Assembly (NCBI RefSeq): GCF_033954835.1
Contig: NZ_CP121471.1
Coordinates: forward strand, 5,202,501 to 5,266,500
Direction: 5' to 3'
DNA: 64,000 nucleotides
Origin: Thiorhodovibrio frisius
GTDB lineage: Bacteria; Pseudomonadota; Gammaproteobacteria; Chromatiales; Chromatiaceae
The notes below the pieces were generated by a model, which saw only the letters and a program-made list of their open reading frames with translations, did not search any database and was not told where the DNA came from. This document shows, one piece after another, positions 42,267 through 53,433 of the stretch. Within the stretch, counting starts at the first letter, position 1. Each line of letters starts with the position of its first letter. The position numbers and the translations under genes were made by a program.

Positions 42267-43445
42267 ATGCCGCTTGGCCTCATCGAACTGCCCTGGTGGG
42301 GGATTGTGCTGGTCATCCTGGGCTTGACCCATGTGACCATCGCCTCCGTCACCATCTTCCTGCACCGGCATCAGGCCCACCACGCCCTGGACCTGCACCC
42401 GCTCGCCAGCCATTTCTTCCGCGCCTGGCTGTGGCTCACCACGGGCATCGTCACGCGCGAATGGGTCGCCATTCATCGTAAACACCATGCCAAGTGCGAG
42501 ACCCCGGATGATCCGCACAGTCCGCAGGTCTATGGGATCAAGAAGGTTCTGTTTGATGGCGTCGATCTCTATCGACGCGAATCTGCGGTGGCTGCGACGC
42601 TGGAGCGCTATGGACAGGGCACGCCCGATGACGCAATCGAACGCCACCTCTACACGCGGCACAGCAACCTTGGCCTCGGTCTCATGCTGCTGATCGATCT
42701 GGTGCTGTTCGGCCCCATCGGGCTCACCGTCTGGGCGGTGCAGATGCTGTGGATTCCGTTCTTCGCCGCCGGGGTGATCAATGGCATCGGCCATTACTGG
42801 GGCTATCGGCGCTTTGCACCCAATGACGCCTCCAGAAACATTGTGCCCTGGGGCATCCTGGTCGCAGGCGAGGAGCTGCACAACAATCACCACGCCTACG
42901 CCACCTCGGCCAAGCTCTCCAATCAGTGGTGGGAGATCGACCTCGGCTGGCTGTATATCCGCCTCCTCGAGGTCTTGGGGCTGGCCAAGGTTCGGCGGGT
43001 GGCGCCCAAGTTGCGCATCGACCCGACCAAGCAGCACTGCGATGCCGGCACTTTGCAGGCCGTCATTACCCATCGCTATGCGGTGCTGGCCAGGTTTGTC
43101 GACAGTCTGAAGCCGGCGGTCAAGCAAGAGGTTCGACAAAGACAGGTTGGCGCGGCCCTCGGTCTTGGCGACAAGAAGACGCTGCGAGCCGTGCAGAGCG
43201 GCTTGCAGCGGGGCGTGGAGAATCTGCCCGCAACGCAACGCGTGATCCTGGAGCAGGCGCTCGCGGCCAGTCCGCTGTTGCGCATGCTCTACGCGATGCG
43301 CCAGGAACTGGTCGCCCTCTGGGGCCGCTCCAACGCCTCGCGCGAGCAGTTGGTCGAGCAACTGGAAAGTTGGCTCCAGCAAGCCGAGACGAGCCGCGTG
43401 ATCGCGCTGCAGCAGTTCTCCAAGAGGCTTTGCGGCTACGGTTGA
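42267..43445 (+). CDS. Acyl-CoA/acyl-lipid delta-9 desaturase
   Basis: 392 residues from ATG 42267; the frame is open upstream but the first membrane helix starts here. The three histidine boxes for the di-iron centre are complete: HRHQAHH at 33-39, HRKHHAK at 70-76 and HNNHHAY near 215-221, with membrane helices between. The ~110-residue C-terminal extension after LRIDPTKQ is helical and is common in gammaproteobacterial desaturases of this type. It introduces a cis double bond into acyl chains in the inner membrane, helping adapt fluidity. Confidence 0.92.
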   Translation: MPLGLIELPWWGIVLVILGLTHVTIASVTIFLHRHQAHHALDLHPLASHFFRAWLWLTTGIVTREWVAIHRKHHAKCETPDDPHSPQVYGIKKVLFDGVDLYRRESAVAATLERYGQGTPDDAIERHLYTRHSNLGLGLMLLIDLVLFGPIGLTVWAVQMLWIPFFAAGVINGIGHYWGYRRFAPNDASRNIVPWGILVAGEELHNNHHAYATSAKLSNQWWEIDLGWLYIRLLEVLGLAKVRRVAPKLRIDPTKQHCDAGTLQAVITHRYAVLARFVDSLKPAVKQEVRQRQVGAALGLGDKKTLRAVQSGLQRGVENLPATQRVILEQALAASPLLRMLYAMRQELVALWGRSNASREQLVEQLESWLQQAETSRVIALQQFSKRLCGYG

Positions 43446-43621
43446 GGCTCCAATCGGCCAGGATGCGCGCTAGGTGGTCGCGCACCGCAGCCTAGCGGTG
43501 ATGCCGAAGGAGCCGTGAAGCAGCCTGTTTCCCAGCGGGCCACATCCCGAAGCAGAGCGCAGGCCTGGGCGTAGTCGAGGATCTGGGCTTGGACGGTCTT
43601 GTGCTCTCTGGGTTGCGGCAT
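43446..43621 (-). pseudogene. Possible N-terminal remnant of a type I restriction R subunit
   Basis: A minus-strand frame starting near 43621 reads MPQPREHKTVQAQILDYAQA, which resembles the first residues of one HsdR subfamily (R-E-H-K-T-V-Q-A-R-I-L.YA). After about 20 residues the resemblance is lost (CALLRDVARWETG). Thirteen bases upstream lies the stop of another minus-strand frame (43634-43760), so this may be the trace of a second restriction operon. Support is limited to a short motif. Confidence 0.35.
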
Positions 43622-43633
43622 GCGCAAACTCCG

Positions 43634-43760
43634 TCAAAGCCAGCCTTTCCGCCAGGCATGGTACTCAGCAGGCCGCAGGCGATAGCGCGCGATGTTGCCT
43701 TCATGAAGGCTCATCATCTCTGTTTCCGCGACCTCTACAAATCGCCCCTGATCCTCTGCC
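43634..43760 (-). pseudogene. Unidentified gene remnant
   Basis: The minus-strand frame ends with DQGRFVEVAETEMMSLHEGN followed by IARYRLRPAEYHAWRKGWL and a stop. This looks like a real protein C-terminus, but I cannot name the family and no start can be found. It directly precedes the HsdR-like scrap. Confidence 0.35.
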
Positions 43761-43795
43761 GGCACCTGCTCCACGGCAGGCTGCCGGACCAATGA

Positions 43796-43981
43796 GGTTG
43801 CGACGACTGGCCGGAATATTACGACGGACGTCGCGGCCGCCTGGTGGGCCAGCAGGCGCGTCGGCAACAGACCTGGAGCGCGGCGGGCTACCTGGTCGCC
43901 TGCCAATTATTGGAAGATCCCAAGCGCGCTGCTCTGCTGTCCGTTGGCAACGCCTCTGAGCGCAATCCTCGGGCTGCTTGA
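43796..43981 (+). pseudogene. C-terminal remnant of a GH100-type neutral invertase
   Basis: The frame reads DDWPEYYDGRRGRLVGQQAR, then TWSAAGYLVACQLLEDPKRA. This is the conserved end of GH100 alkaline/neutral invertases (WPEYYD...G..IGKQ.R..QTW..AG.L......L..P). In-frame stops precede it immediately and the catalytic barrel is absent, so only about 60 C-terminal codons remain. Such invertases hydrolyse sucrose, or in some bacteria related glucosides, and the window also has a sucrose phosphorylase-like gene at 15.9 kb. Confidence 0.65.
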
Positions 43982-44149
43982 TTAGCCTCGATGACCTACC
44001 ACATGACAACCTCGGCATTCGCGAATTCGCGGCAACATCATCCGGCATATTTCACTGCCCTTTTTTTGGCTCATCCGCTAGCTTTCCCTGTAAACTCGGC
44101 ACCTTACCAATCTGCATGAAGCGACCACCGCTCGAGGGAAGCAAACGCC

Positions 44150-46585
44150 ATGTCTTCCGATCAGCACAAGACCAAGCAGGCGCTTATCGACGAGCTGAAC
44201 CAAGCTCGCCGGCGTATCGCTGAGCTGGAGAGATGCGGCGGTGTCAGCGAGGGGGGCGATGAGTGGCTGCGGCTGGAAGAATTGCGCTGGTGTTCCCCGC
44301 TGGCGCAGCTCACCGAGGATGCACTGGGGGTGTTGGACAAAAGTTACGTCTACCAGCGCGTCAACCCGGCTTACGAGCGCTTGTGGGGCCTGTCCAAGGA
44401 AGAAATTATCGGCCGCTCCGTGACCGATCTTTTTGGAGAAGCGTTTTTTTCCAGCCAGCTCAAAGACCGCCTCGACCGCTGCTTGGCCGGGGAGGTCGTC
44501 AGGTATTCAGGCTGGTTCGAGTTCCCTGTCCTGGGCCGGCGGCACATGGATGTCACCTATCAGCCGCTGCGCGACCCAGAGGGCCGGGTCACCGGCTTGG
44601 TGAACCTTGCCCGCGACATGACCGGCCAAGCGCTGGCCGAGGAGCAACTAAAGACCTTGCTCCAGCAGACCGGAGCCATGGCGAAGGTCGGCGGCTGGGA
44701 GCTCGACGCCCGCACTCTGGAGATGACCTGGACCGAGCAGACGTACGCGATTCATGAGCTTCCCGTCGGCCAGATGCCCTCCGTCCAAGAGGCCATCGAT
44801 TTCTATCACCCCGAAGATCGGCCCAAGATTGCGGCGGTTGTCCAGGCGGCCCTGGAGCAGGCTCAGCCCTACGACATCGAAGTCCGCTTTATCACGGCCA
44901 AGGGCCAGGCACTGTGGACTCGCTCCATCGGCAAGCCAGTTCTGAAAGACGGTGAAGTGGTCAAGCTCACCGGCGCCTTTCAGGACATCACCGCGCGAAA
45001 ACAGGCCGAACTCGCGCTCCAAGAGACCAAAGACGACCTGGAGCAAGCGGTTCGATTCGCCAATGTTGGCCTGTGGGACTGGGACTTCATCACCAACAAA
45101 GTCCGCTATTCCGAGGAATGGAAAGGACAAATCGGCTACGCCGACGACGAGATCGGCGATGCTTTCGAGGAATGGCAAAGCCGGGTTCATCCGGATGATT
45201 TGGACAAGGCCCTCGCGCATTTCGATCAGGCAATCAACACAAAGGCCGACCGATATGAGCTCGTTTTCCGCTTTCGCCACAAGGACGGCCATTACATCTG
45301 GGTGCTGGCCCAAGCCTTCATCCACCAAGATTCCACGGGAAACCCCATCCGGATCATCGGCTCGCATATCGATATCACCAATCAGAAAGCGCTCGAGCAA
45401 GAACTGATCGAGGCCAAAGAGCGAGCCGAGGCCGCCAGCCAGGCCAGATCTGAGTTCCTGGCCAACATGAGCCATGAGATCCGCACGCCACTCAACGGGG
45501 TGATGGGCATGCTCCAGGTGCTCGACGATGCCGAGCTGGAGACGCAGTTCAAAGAAGCCGTGAGCATCGCCATGGGCTCATCCCAGACCCTGCTCACCGT
45601 GATTAACGACATTCTCGACTTCTCGAAAATTGAAGCGGGCAAGTTGTCCATCGCCCACGAACCCTTCGACCTCAATGCCCTGCTGCCATCGGTCATCGCG
45701 GCTTTTGGCCAGCAGGCAGCAAACAAGGGCGTGGCCCTGCGCTCCGGCTTGGCCCCGGACCTGCCCGCGCGGGTGCTCGGCGACGCCGCCCGACTGCGCC
45801 AGGTACTGTTCAATTTGCTCGGCAATGCCATCAAGTTCACCGAGCGCGGCGAGGTCCGCCTGGACACCCGTGTTCTGTCCGGAAAGGATCCGGCGCGGAT
45901 GCGCCTGGAGTTCGCGATCAGCGACACCGGCATCGGTATCCCCGAGGACCGGCTCGCCGACATCTTCGAGTCCTTCACCCAGGTGGACAGCTCCAACACC
46001 CGGCGCTTCCAGGGCTCCGGCCTGGGTCTGGCGATTGTCAGGCGACTGGTCGGTCTGATGGACGGCCAGGTGACCATCGCAAGTACCCTGGGCCAGGGCA
46101 CTGAGGTCCGGTTTGACATCAGAGTGGAAACCGCTGCCGAAGACGAGCTGGCTCCCCACGAGCCAGTCCGAGCGGGACTGCGGACTGGGCTGGCACCGAC
46201 CAAGGCGTTGCAGGTCCTAGTGGTCGATGACGAACCAACCAACACCAAGGTCCTAAGCATGATGCTCAATAGGCTGGGTCACCAGGTGCAGACAGCCGCG
46301 AACGGCCGCCAGGCTCTGGACAGGCTCAGAAGCCAGGCGTTCGACCTGGTGTTCATGGATGCATCCATGCCCGAGATGGACGGTCTTGAGGCCACCCGAC
46401 ACATCCGGGACAATCAGGACGGCGACTTGGATCCGTCGGTCCCGATCGTCGCCCTGACCGCCCACGCCATGAAGGGAGACCGGGAAAGGTTCCTCGCCGC
46501 CGGCATGGACGACTACTTGTCCAAGCCTGTTGATGCAAAGGCCCTGCGGGTGGTGCTGGATTGCAGGGCTGCCGAGGGCGGATGA
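44150..46585 (+). CDS. Hybrid histidine kinase with three PAS domains and REC
   Basis: 811 residues, soluble (no membrane segment). A short coiled N-terminus (QHKTKQALIDELNQARRRIAELE) is followed by three PAS/PAC units at about 50-165, 170-285 and 290-415 (ending with DMTGQ, DITARK and DITNQK). HisKA has His442 in FLANMSHEIRTPLNGV. HATPase_c has LFNLLGNAIKFT, DTGIGIPEDR and GSGLGLAIV. The C-terminal REC has VVDDEPTN and phosphoacceptor Asp737 in LVFMDASMPEMDG. It has a close relative directly downstream with the same N-terminal motif. Confidence 0.9.
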   Translation: MSSDQHKTKQALIDELNQARRRIAELERCGGVSEGGDEWLRLEELRWCSPLAQLTEDALGVLDKSYVYQRVNPAYERLWGLSKEEIIGRSVTDLFGEAFFSSQLKDRLDRCLAGEVVRYSGWFEFPVLGRRHMDVTYQPLRDPEGRVTGLVNLARDMTGQALAEEQLKTLLQQTGAMAKVGGWELDARTLEMTWTEQTYAIHELPVGQMPSVQEAIDFYHPEDRPKIAAVVQAALEQAQPYDIEVRFITAKGQALWTRSIGKPVLKDGEVVKLTGAFQDITARKQAELALQETKDDLEQAVRFANVGLWDWDFITNKVRYSEEWKGQIGYADDEIGDAFEEWQSRVHPDDLDKALAHFDQAINTKADRYELVFRFRHKDGHYIWVLAQAFIHQDSTGNPIRIIGSHIDITNQKALEQELIEAKERAEAASQARSEFLANMSHEIRTPLNGVMGMLQVLDDAELETQFKEAVSIAMGSSQTLLTVINDILDFSKIEAGKLSIAHEPFDLNALLPSVIAAFGQQAANKGVALRSGLAPDLPARVLGDAARLRQVLFNLLGNAIKFTERGEVRLDTRVLSGKDPARMRLEFAISDTGIGIPEDRLADIFESFTQVDSSNTRRFQGSGLGLAIVRRLVGLMDGQVTIASTLGQGTEVRFDIRVETAAEDELAPHEPVRAGLRTGLAPTKALQVLVVDDEPTNTKVLSMMLNRLGHQVQTAANGRQALDRLRSQAFDLVFMDASMPEMDGLEATRHIRDNQDGDLDPSVPIVALTAHAMKGDRERFLAAGMDDYLSKPVDAKALRVVLDCRAAEGG

Positions 46586-46722
46586 AGAAAGCCGCCCGCC
46601 ATTCATCAGGTGCCAGCCACTGTGATCTAGTTGTACCCTGCACGCTTGCTACCTCCTGACTTCCCAACAGCGTCCCGCCGATCCAAATCGCGCCCTCGCC
46701 GCTCCCAAAGACCTTGAACACC

Positions 46723-48807
<2,085 letters not shown>

Positions 48808-49094
48808 GACCGCCCAGCGGCCCGTCACGCCCAATCGGATCGACCACGACCCGAAATCGGCACTAATGGCGCCCCCAAAAGCCCAATTTGCTGCAACCCA
48901 ACAATAGGCAAATGTTCTCAGGCAACACGCCTGCGCTTGTAGCACGCCCTAGTATCATAGCGATTTTCTTCGTGTCTACACGATACCCACCGGACCTTTA
49001 CGCAAAGATTGAACAATGACGCCGATGCCCCCTGCAAACATAGACATGCTGATAACAAAGGCAGCCTGATCGGTGGTGCCGCCGCCTTCGTGGA

Positions 49095-50765
49095 TCAACC
49101 TCCCTCTCCTGGACCCGCCCTCGGTATTGGCGTGATGGCGTTATCCTGATAATTACGACTGTGCGGTTGCGAGCGAATCGCTTTCTGCATGCGGTGATAC
49201 TTCAGCAACAGGCGCCCTATCGTCCAGTGTGTGTAGAAAAACTCCCGCACGCGACGGGGATAAAAAACAATCGGATTTTCGATTGGCAACCCCGGACGGC
49301 GGTCTTCGCGAAACTTGCGCCGCAGGATGCCGGCTTCCAGCGGATGCACCCCCTCGGCCAGAACGCTCCCATAGAACCAGGCCGCGCTTTCCATAATACG
49401 TTTTGGGCTAATACCGCAGGCATGGGCACGCCGCATTAAGGTGTTCACATGCTCGTCACTGTAATAGATATCCCAGCATTTGCGGTAGGTCGCTTCCCAT
49501 TCGGCGGCCGACATACGGTCGTGTTTGGTCACCGCGTGACTAAGATCGTATTTGTTCAAATCCGCATCCATCGGGGTACCCCGCGCATACAGGGTTTTAT
49601 GATCCTCGGACCCGGGCAGGGGTGTCAGAAAGAAAAACTCCAGGAGATCCACCGGAAGCTCCCGCTTGATAATTTCGACGCAGCGAATAACCGACTCAGG
49701 TGTGTCCATGGGGAGCCCGACGATATAGCCAGCAAGCGTAAACACCCGCGCTGTTTTCCAGGCCAGGAAGGTAGCGCGATATTCCGCGAGCCGATTCTGC
49801 TTCTTGTTGATGGCTTGCAGATTCTCCTCATCGATGTTTTCGAGCCCGATAAACACCCGTTTTACTCCGGCCGCCGCAGCCTTGTCGATAAAGCGCGGAA
49901 TGCGGTGGCACATGGTGTCCACCTGGATGAACAGGTTGAAATGGCGCTGCTGACGTAATGCAATCAGGCGGTCAAGGATGGCTTCCCAGTTGCGATTGCG
50001 GGCGAAGTTATCATCGGTGATGAAAAACCGATCAACGCCCTGGGACAGATTGCTGAGAATGATGCGCTCAACATCATCAGCACCACGGTGCCTGGATTTG
50101 CGTCCCTGCACGTTGATGATGGTGCAGAAGCTGCAGAGGAAGGGACAGCCCCGCCCGGCGTCGAAGCTGGTCTGGCGGCCGGCGGTATGCTTGACCTGCT
50201 GTCGGGTCAGAAAGGGTGCCGGGACGTTTTCAAGCGCGGGTAACTGCGCCATAAAGTTGTAGATGGACTTCAACTGGCCTGCCCAGGCGTCCTGCAACAA
50301 GCTCTCCAGACTCTCTTCGGCCTCGCCGGCAAAGAGCGACACGCCCAGATCCAGCGCATGTCGCAGCTCCGGAGTAAGATCCGGCAGCATGGCAAGACAG
50401 CCGCTGACATGAAAGCCGCCGATGCACACCGCCACCCCAAGTTTGCGGAAGGCTTTGGCCAAATCCAGCGCCCGTGGATACTGATTGCTCTGCACCCCCA
50501 CCAGTGCAACCATTCCTTGCCCACCTCCACGCTGAATCTTCGCGGCTAGTTTCTTGGGTTGGATGCGCGTGTTGGTCTCGTCGGCGGCCCAGATACGGAT
50601 GTCGACGTTATCCCCGAGCACCCGGCGCTCGGCGCAGTCGCGGGCGAGGGCGTAAAGCGCCGCAAGGCTATTGGCCGGCATGGCCGAGCGCAACCACTGG
50701 ATAACGTACCCATCATCGTCATAGTGAGTTGGCTTGATCAGGATGAGGTTGAATACTTGCGTCAT
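49095..50765 (-). CDS. B12-binding-domain radical SAM protein
   Basis: 556 residues. The N-terminal ~170 residues have the cobalamin-binding type fold (LILIKPTHYDDDGY, VGVQSNQYPRALDLAKAFR, GGFHVSG). The [4Fe-4S] ligands of the radical SAM core are Cys207, Cys211 and Cys214 in GRGCPFLCSFC, followed by FFITDDNFARN and VFIGLENIDEENL. The C-terminal ~100 residues are basic and helical, ending with Gly/Pro-rich sequence. Relatives modify lipids, hopanoids, tetrapyrroles or antibiotics. It stands alone, convergent with the kinases, so its role cannot be inferred. It is not closely similar to the radical SAM gene at 1.2 kb. Confidence 0.85.
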   Translation of the reverse strand: MTQVFNLILIKPTHYDDDGYVIQWLRSAMPANSLAALYALARDCAERRVLGDNVDIRIWAADETNTRIQPKKLAAKIQRGGGQGMVALVGVQSNQYPRALDLAKAFRKLGVAVCIGGFHVSGCLAMLPDLTPELRHALDLGVSLFAGEAEESLESLLQDAWAGQLKSIYNFMAQLPALENVPAPFLTRQQVKHTAGRQTSFDAGRGCPFLCSFCTIINVQGRKSRHRGADDVERIILSNLSQGVDRFFITDDNFARNRNWEAILDRLIALRQQRHFNLFIQVDTMCHRIPRFIDKAAAAGVKRVFIGLENIDEENLQAINKKQNRLAEYRATFLAWKTARVFTLAGYIVGLPMDTPESVIRCVEIIKRELPVDLLEFFFLTPLPGSEDHKTLYARGTPMDADLNKYDLSHAVTKHDRMSAAEWEATYRKCWDIYYSDEHVNTLMRRAHACGISPKRIMESAAWFYGSVLAEGVHPLEAGILRRKFREDRRPGLPIENPIVFYPRRVREFFYTHWTIGRLLLKYHRMQKAIRSQPHSRNYQDNAITPIPRAGPGEGG

Positions 50766-51489
50766 TTCGGGGCAGCGAACTCAGCTGGCTTGAGCCGAAG
50801 GTGGGTGCGTACATGACATGACGTCGGGACGCAGGGGTATGCGGCTTCCGCTAAAACTCTTTGGGTGCGGCTCTTTTGAAACGACTGCTCGCAAAGAAAA
50901 ACCGCACCTTACCAAGCCGGTAATTATCCACAGAATTGGTTGCGCAAAACTATTGGTCCGACGGATCAAGGTGGCTCGAGGCATCCATGCGCTGATGCAG
51001 AACACCGATGATGCCTATACAAGACTCACGAATAAGGTAGAAGATAACGTGCGACCCTTGCGAGTAGCCGCGATAACCATCCTTAATGTCCTCACGAGAC
51101 TTGCCGACCTAGGCTCAGACTGGTGGTTGCCATAATTGGGCCCAAATATTCGTTCCTAGCAAATATGAATATAGACGATATTGCACCTTCATGCTCCCAT
51201 CAAGAACGAAACAGCGGCCAATGAGCCTGGCGGGTTGCGGACTGAGCATCGCCACAATGCCGAGTGTGCCAATGGCAGTCGGGACGGGCGCGCTGCCAAA
51301 GAGTGACAGTCCCGACCGAGAGCGCCCAGCAGCAAGCTCGATGAATGGAAGCAACACCACGGCAAAGGCGAGCATCCCGTATCCAATGGAGCGGCCGAGC
51401 TGACGCCGCTCGCTCGCCAGTGGCAGCGTCAACTCCTCGGCGCAGGCCGCGCTTGCCAGCATCAGCCCGCTTTGCGGCGCGAAAGCAAG
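50766..51489. other. Non-coding or decayed stretch
   Basis: No gene can be supported. A plus-strand frame at 50818-51135 contains VEDNVRPLRVAAITILNVLT and a minus-strand frame at 51115-51549 contains hydrophobic stretches (GMLAFAVVLLPFIELAAG), but neither has a ribosome-binding site, and the latter is the out-of-register tail of a broken aldo/keto reductase frame. Base composition near 50880-51010 is more AT-rich than the surroundings, consistent with foreign or decayed DNA. Confidence 0.4.
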
Positions 51490-51672
51490 CGCAAACCGCC
51501 CGTGCGAAGTGGTCACACCGGTGTAGCGAACCCGGTCCTCCGCCTTCATCTCCTTGAGGGTCTCCAGATGCGTCTGCCAGCTCAGCAGATTGTGGACTTG
51601 CAGGGGATCAAAGTGATCGATACCCCAGAGGCAACTGGATAAGGAAATGGCGTCGATCGAGTCGGATTTCGG
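51490..51672 (-). pseudogene. Aldo/keto reductase fragment
   Basis: The minus-strand frame reads GIDHFDPLQVHNLLSWQTHLETLKEMKAEDRV in outline (D..QVHN...W.THL.TLKE.K.E..VRY.GVTTSHGR), the central part of aldo/keto reductase barrels of the PF00248 type. It has a stop just upstream (51673-51675) and loses similarity after TTSHGR. About 60 codons of an expected ~300 survive. Confidence 0.65.
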
Positions 51673-51696
51673 TCAACGGGAAATCTCCATGACGCA

Positions 51697-51720
51697 CACC
51701 GCCGCCGCTGGGCGGCGGTG
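51697..51720 (-). terminator. GC-rich hairpin downstream of the exported protein gene
   Basis: CACCGCCGCC-GCTG-GGCGGCGGTG forms a perfect 10-bp stem 13 bases past the stop of the minus-strand exported protein gene. It lacks a T run, so it may be a stabilising 3' hairpin or an imperfect terminator. Confidence 0.4.
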
Positions 51721-51732
51721 GCCGGCGCATGA

Positions 51733-52176
51733 TTACTGGTCGCGACGCCATTGGTTAAAAATCAGCGTGCGTGAGCCCTGTTCCGGGATGGACACGGGGT
51801 GCTCGAAGGCGCGCTCATCGGCTATAGCGATCACCCGATAGTCACCTGCGGGCAGTTCCGCCAGAAACCAGGGCCCCGGAGAAGAGGCCGACAGCACCGG
51901 GTTGCCTTGCACATCGGTGATAGTGACCGCGACCTTGCCCAGGTAATGGCCGCTGACGCGGGCGAACTCCAGCTTGAGATTGTAGTCCTGCCCCAAGTGC
52001 TGGCTGAGCAGTTCGCGCTCATGGGTACCAATGCCACCGCTGACCCAGGCATGCCCTTGAGACTGGCCTTGGCTGAAGTAGTCCGGGTCGAATTGAGGCG
52101 CCGAACTGGCCGCCACCCAAGTGGGCAAAGCGATCAGGGTGGCGATGCTAAGGATTTGGAATGCTCGAATGGTCAT
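51733..52176 (-). CDS. Exported protein with carboxypeptidase-regulatory-like beta domain
   Basis: 147 residues from ATG 52176, with GGAG 7 bases upstream. The signal peptide is TIRAFQILSIATLIALPTWVAA, cut near residue 23-25. The mature part has VSGHYLGKVAVTITDVQGNP, SPGPWFLAELPAGDYRVIAI and a final basic tail ending IFNQWRRDQ. The alternation and the AELPAGDYRV segment are typical of carboxypeptidase-regulatory-like or Cna-B-like beta sandwiches in small periplasmic proteins of Chromatiaceae and related bacteria. The function is unknown. Confidence 0.72.
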   Translation of the reverse strand: MTIRAFQILSIATLIALPTWVAASSAPQFDPDYFSQGQSQGHAWVSGGIGTHERELLSQHLGQDYNLKLEFARVSGHYLGKVAVTITDVQGNPVLSASSPGPWFLAELPAGDYRVIAIADERAFEHPVSIPEQGSRTLIFNQWRRDQ

Positions 52177-52590
52177 GATCATCTCCATTGAATGGGTTGG
52201 TTTTCTGAATGTCACGGACGTGAGCAGGTCGGATCGACCGTCGTCGCAATCGCATGCTGCATGCGCTGTGCCAGTTCCTGCTAGACGCTGACGTGGGCGC
52301 TTGAGCGGAGATCTGGGCCGCAGGGGTCGCGGCAATGGTGTATAAGCCCCAGTTACGGTGCATTTGAACCGATCTGATCCAGTCGATTAGGCCGCCTGTG
52401 CAAGGGGTCAGCTACTCGCCGTGGCTGAAAACCGCGCTGAGGCGGTTTCCTGGGCCGAGGGTCAAGCCCGCGGGCCGTTCTGGCATTGTCTTTGCTGCAT
52501 TCTTGAGAGCAAAATGCGATGCGATCAGCGCGCAGTTAGAACGCATCCTAGATCAGCGCGCCGGTGTCTGACCGGTCGGGAGTCGAACCG
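52177..52590. other. Divergent intergenic region
   Basis: This should contain the promoters of the minus-strand exported protein and the plus-strand kinase-like gene. A 7-bp-stem hairpin AAACCGC-GCTGAG-GCGGTTT is at 52430-52449. A GTG at 52564 is in frame with the kinase-like gene but the ATG at 52591 has the better ribosome-binding site. No RNA gene was recognised. Confidence 0.4.
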
Positions 52591-53388
52591 ATGGAGACGA
52601 GAACCAAATCAAAAGGTGATGACGCCGACCCGTCACCACAGTCAACCGGCGCATGGGTCGATGACGCGCACGAATGTCATAGGCGGAAGACGCAAGGCGG
52701 TCTCGCTGATCTTGAATGCCTGGCGGATCTTGAATGCCAGACGCTGCTGGCAGAGCAGGCGCGGGAGCTGGCGCACCGGCTGCGCAGTCCGCTTGGTGCC
52801 ATTGATCTGGTGTGTGAAAGCCTGGTGATGGAACAACCGGATTCCGAGATCGCCGAGCGGATGCAGGTCGTTTTGCGCGCGAGCGCCAAGCTCAAGCAGG
52901 CCCTGAATGAGACCGTCGGCGCCGCAGTGCCGCGTTGGCCGACCCGCGAGCCGATGGATTTGACCCACGCCTGCAAGCGCTTGGCCGACACCGACGGCCT
53001 CGACTGGGCGCATAACGCCCAAGCGTCGGTCCGGATTGCCGCCGCGCCACCCGATTGCGAGATGGCGCTCTGGCAAGCCCTGTCGCTCGCCCGGCTCGGA
53101 AGCCGCGATGGACAGGTGCGCCTCGGATTGGTGGAGACGGGGGCGGAGACAGGGGCGAAAACAGGGACGCCGGCAGGTGCCGAAACCGCACCCATTGCCG
53201 AGCTGTCGTTGACGCCAAAGCATCCGCTTGGAGCGCTCGACCAGCGCCTGGATGGCGAAATGTTGAATCAGGGCCTCGCGTTTCTGCGCCTGAAACGGCT
53301 GCGGCGCTTTGCCGCCGAGCAGGGCGGCGAAGTGGTCATCGAACCAAGTCGGCTGCTGTTGCGTTTGCGCACCGTCGCCCCCGGATGA
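52591..53388 (+). CDS. Degenerate histidine kinase-like protein paired with NtrC-type regulator
   Basis: 265 residues from ATG 52591 (GGGAG 8 bases upstream). A dimerisation helix with His62 in ARELAHRLRSPLGAIDLVCESL resembles HisKA. The ATPase part is poorly conserved: the N-box position reads ALWQALSLARLGSRDG without the invariant Asn, there is no DxGxG, and only the last part (GLAFLRLKRLRRFAAEQGGEVVIE) resembles a G2/F-box region. It contains small internal repeats (LADLEC twice; Thr-Gly-Ala-Glu runs). It lies 45 bases before the NtrC-type gene, so it probably senses or gates that regulator, perhaps as a pseudokinase. Confidence 0.65.
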   Translation: METRTKSKGDDADPSPQSTGAWVDDAHECHRRKTQGGLADLECLADLECQTLLAEQARELAHRLRSPLGAIDLVCESLVMEQPDSEIAERMQVVLRASAKLKQALNETVGAAVPRWPTREPMDLTHACKRLADTDGLDWAHNAQASVRIAAAPPDCEMALWQALSLARLGSRDGQVRLGLVETGAETGAKTGTPAGAETAPIAELSLTPKHPLGALDQRLDGEMLNQGLAFLRLKRLRRFAAEQGGEVVIEPSRLLLRLRTVAPG

Positions 53389-53433
53389 AATCAGGCCGCT
53401 GCGGACACACCTTAGGTCTAATCGCGAAATAGC

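Noticed and set aside
50818-51135. Plus-strand frame of 105 codons
   Set aside because: No ribosome-binding site and no family resemblance; it overlaps other frames of equal quality.
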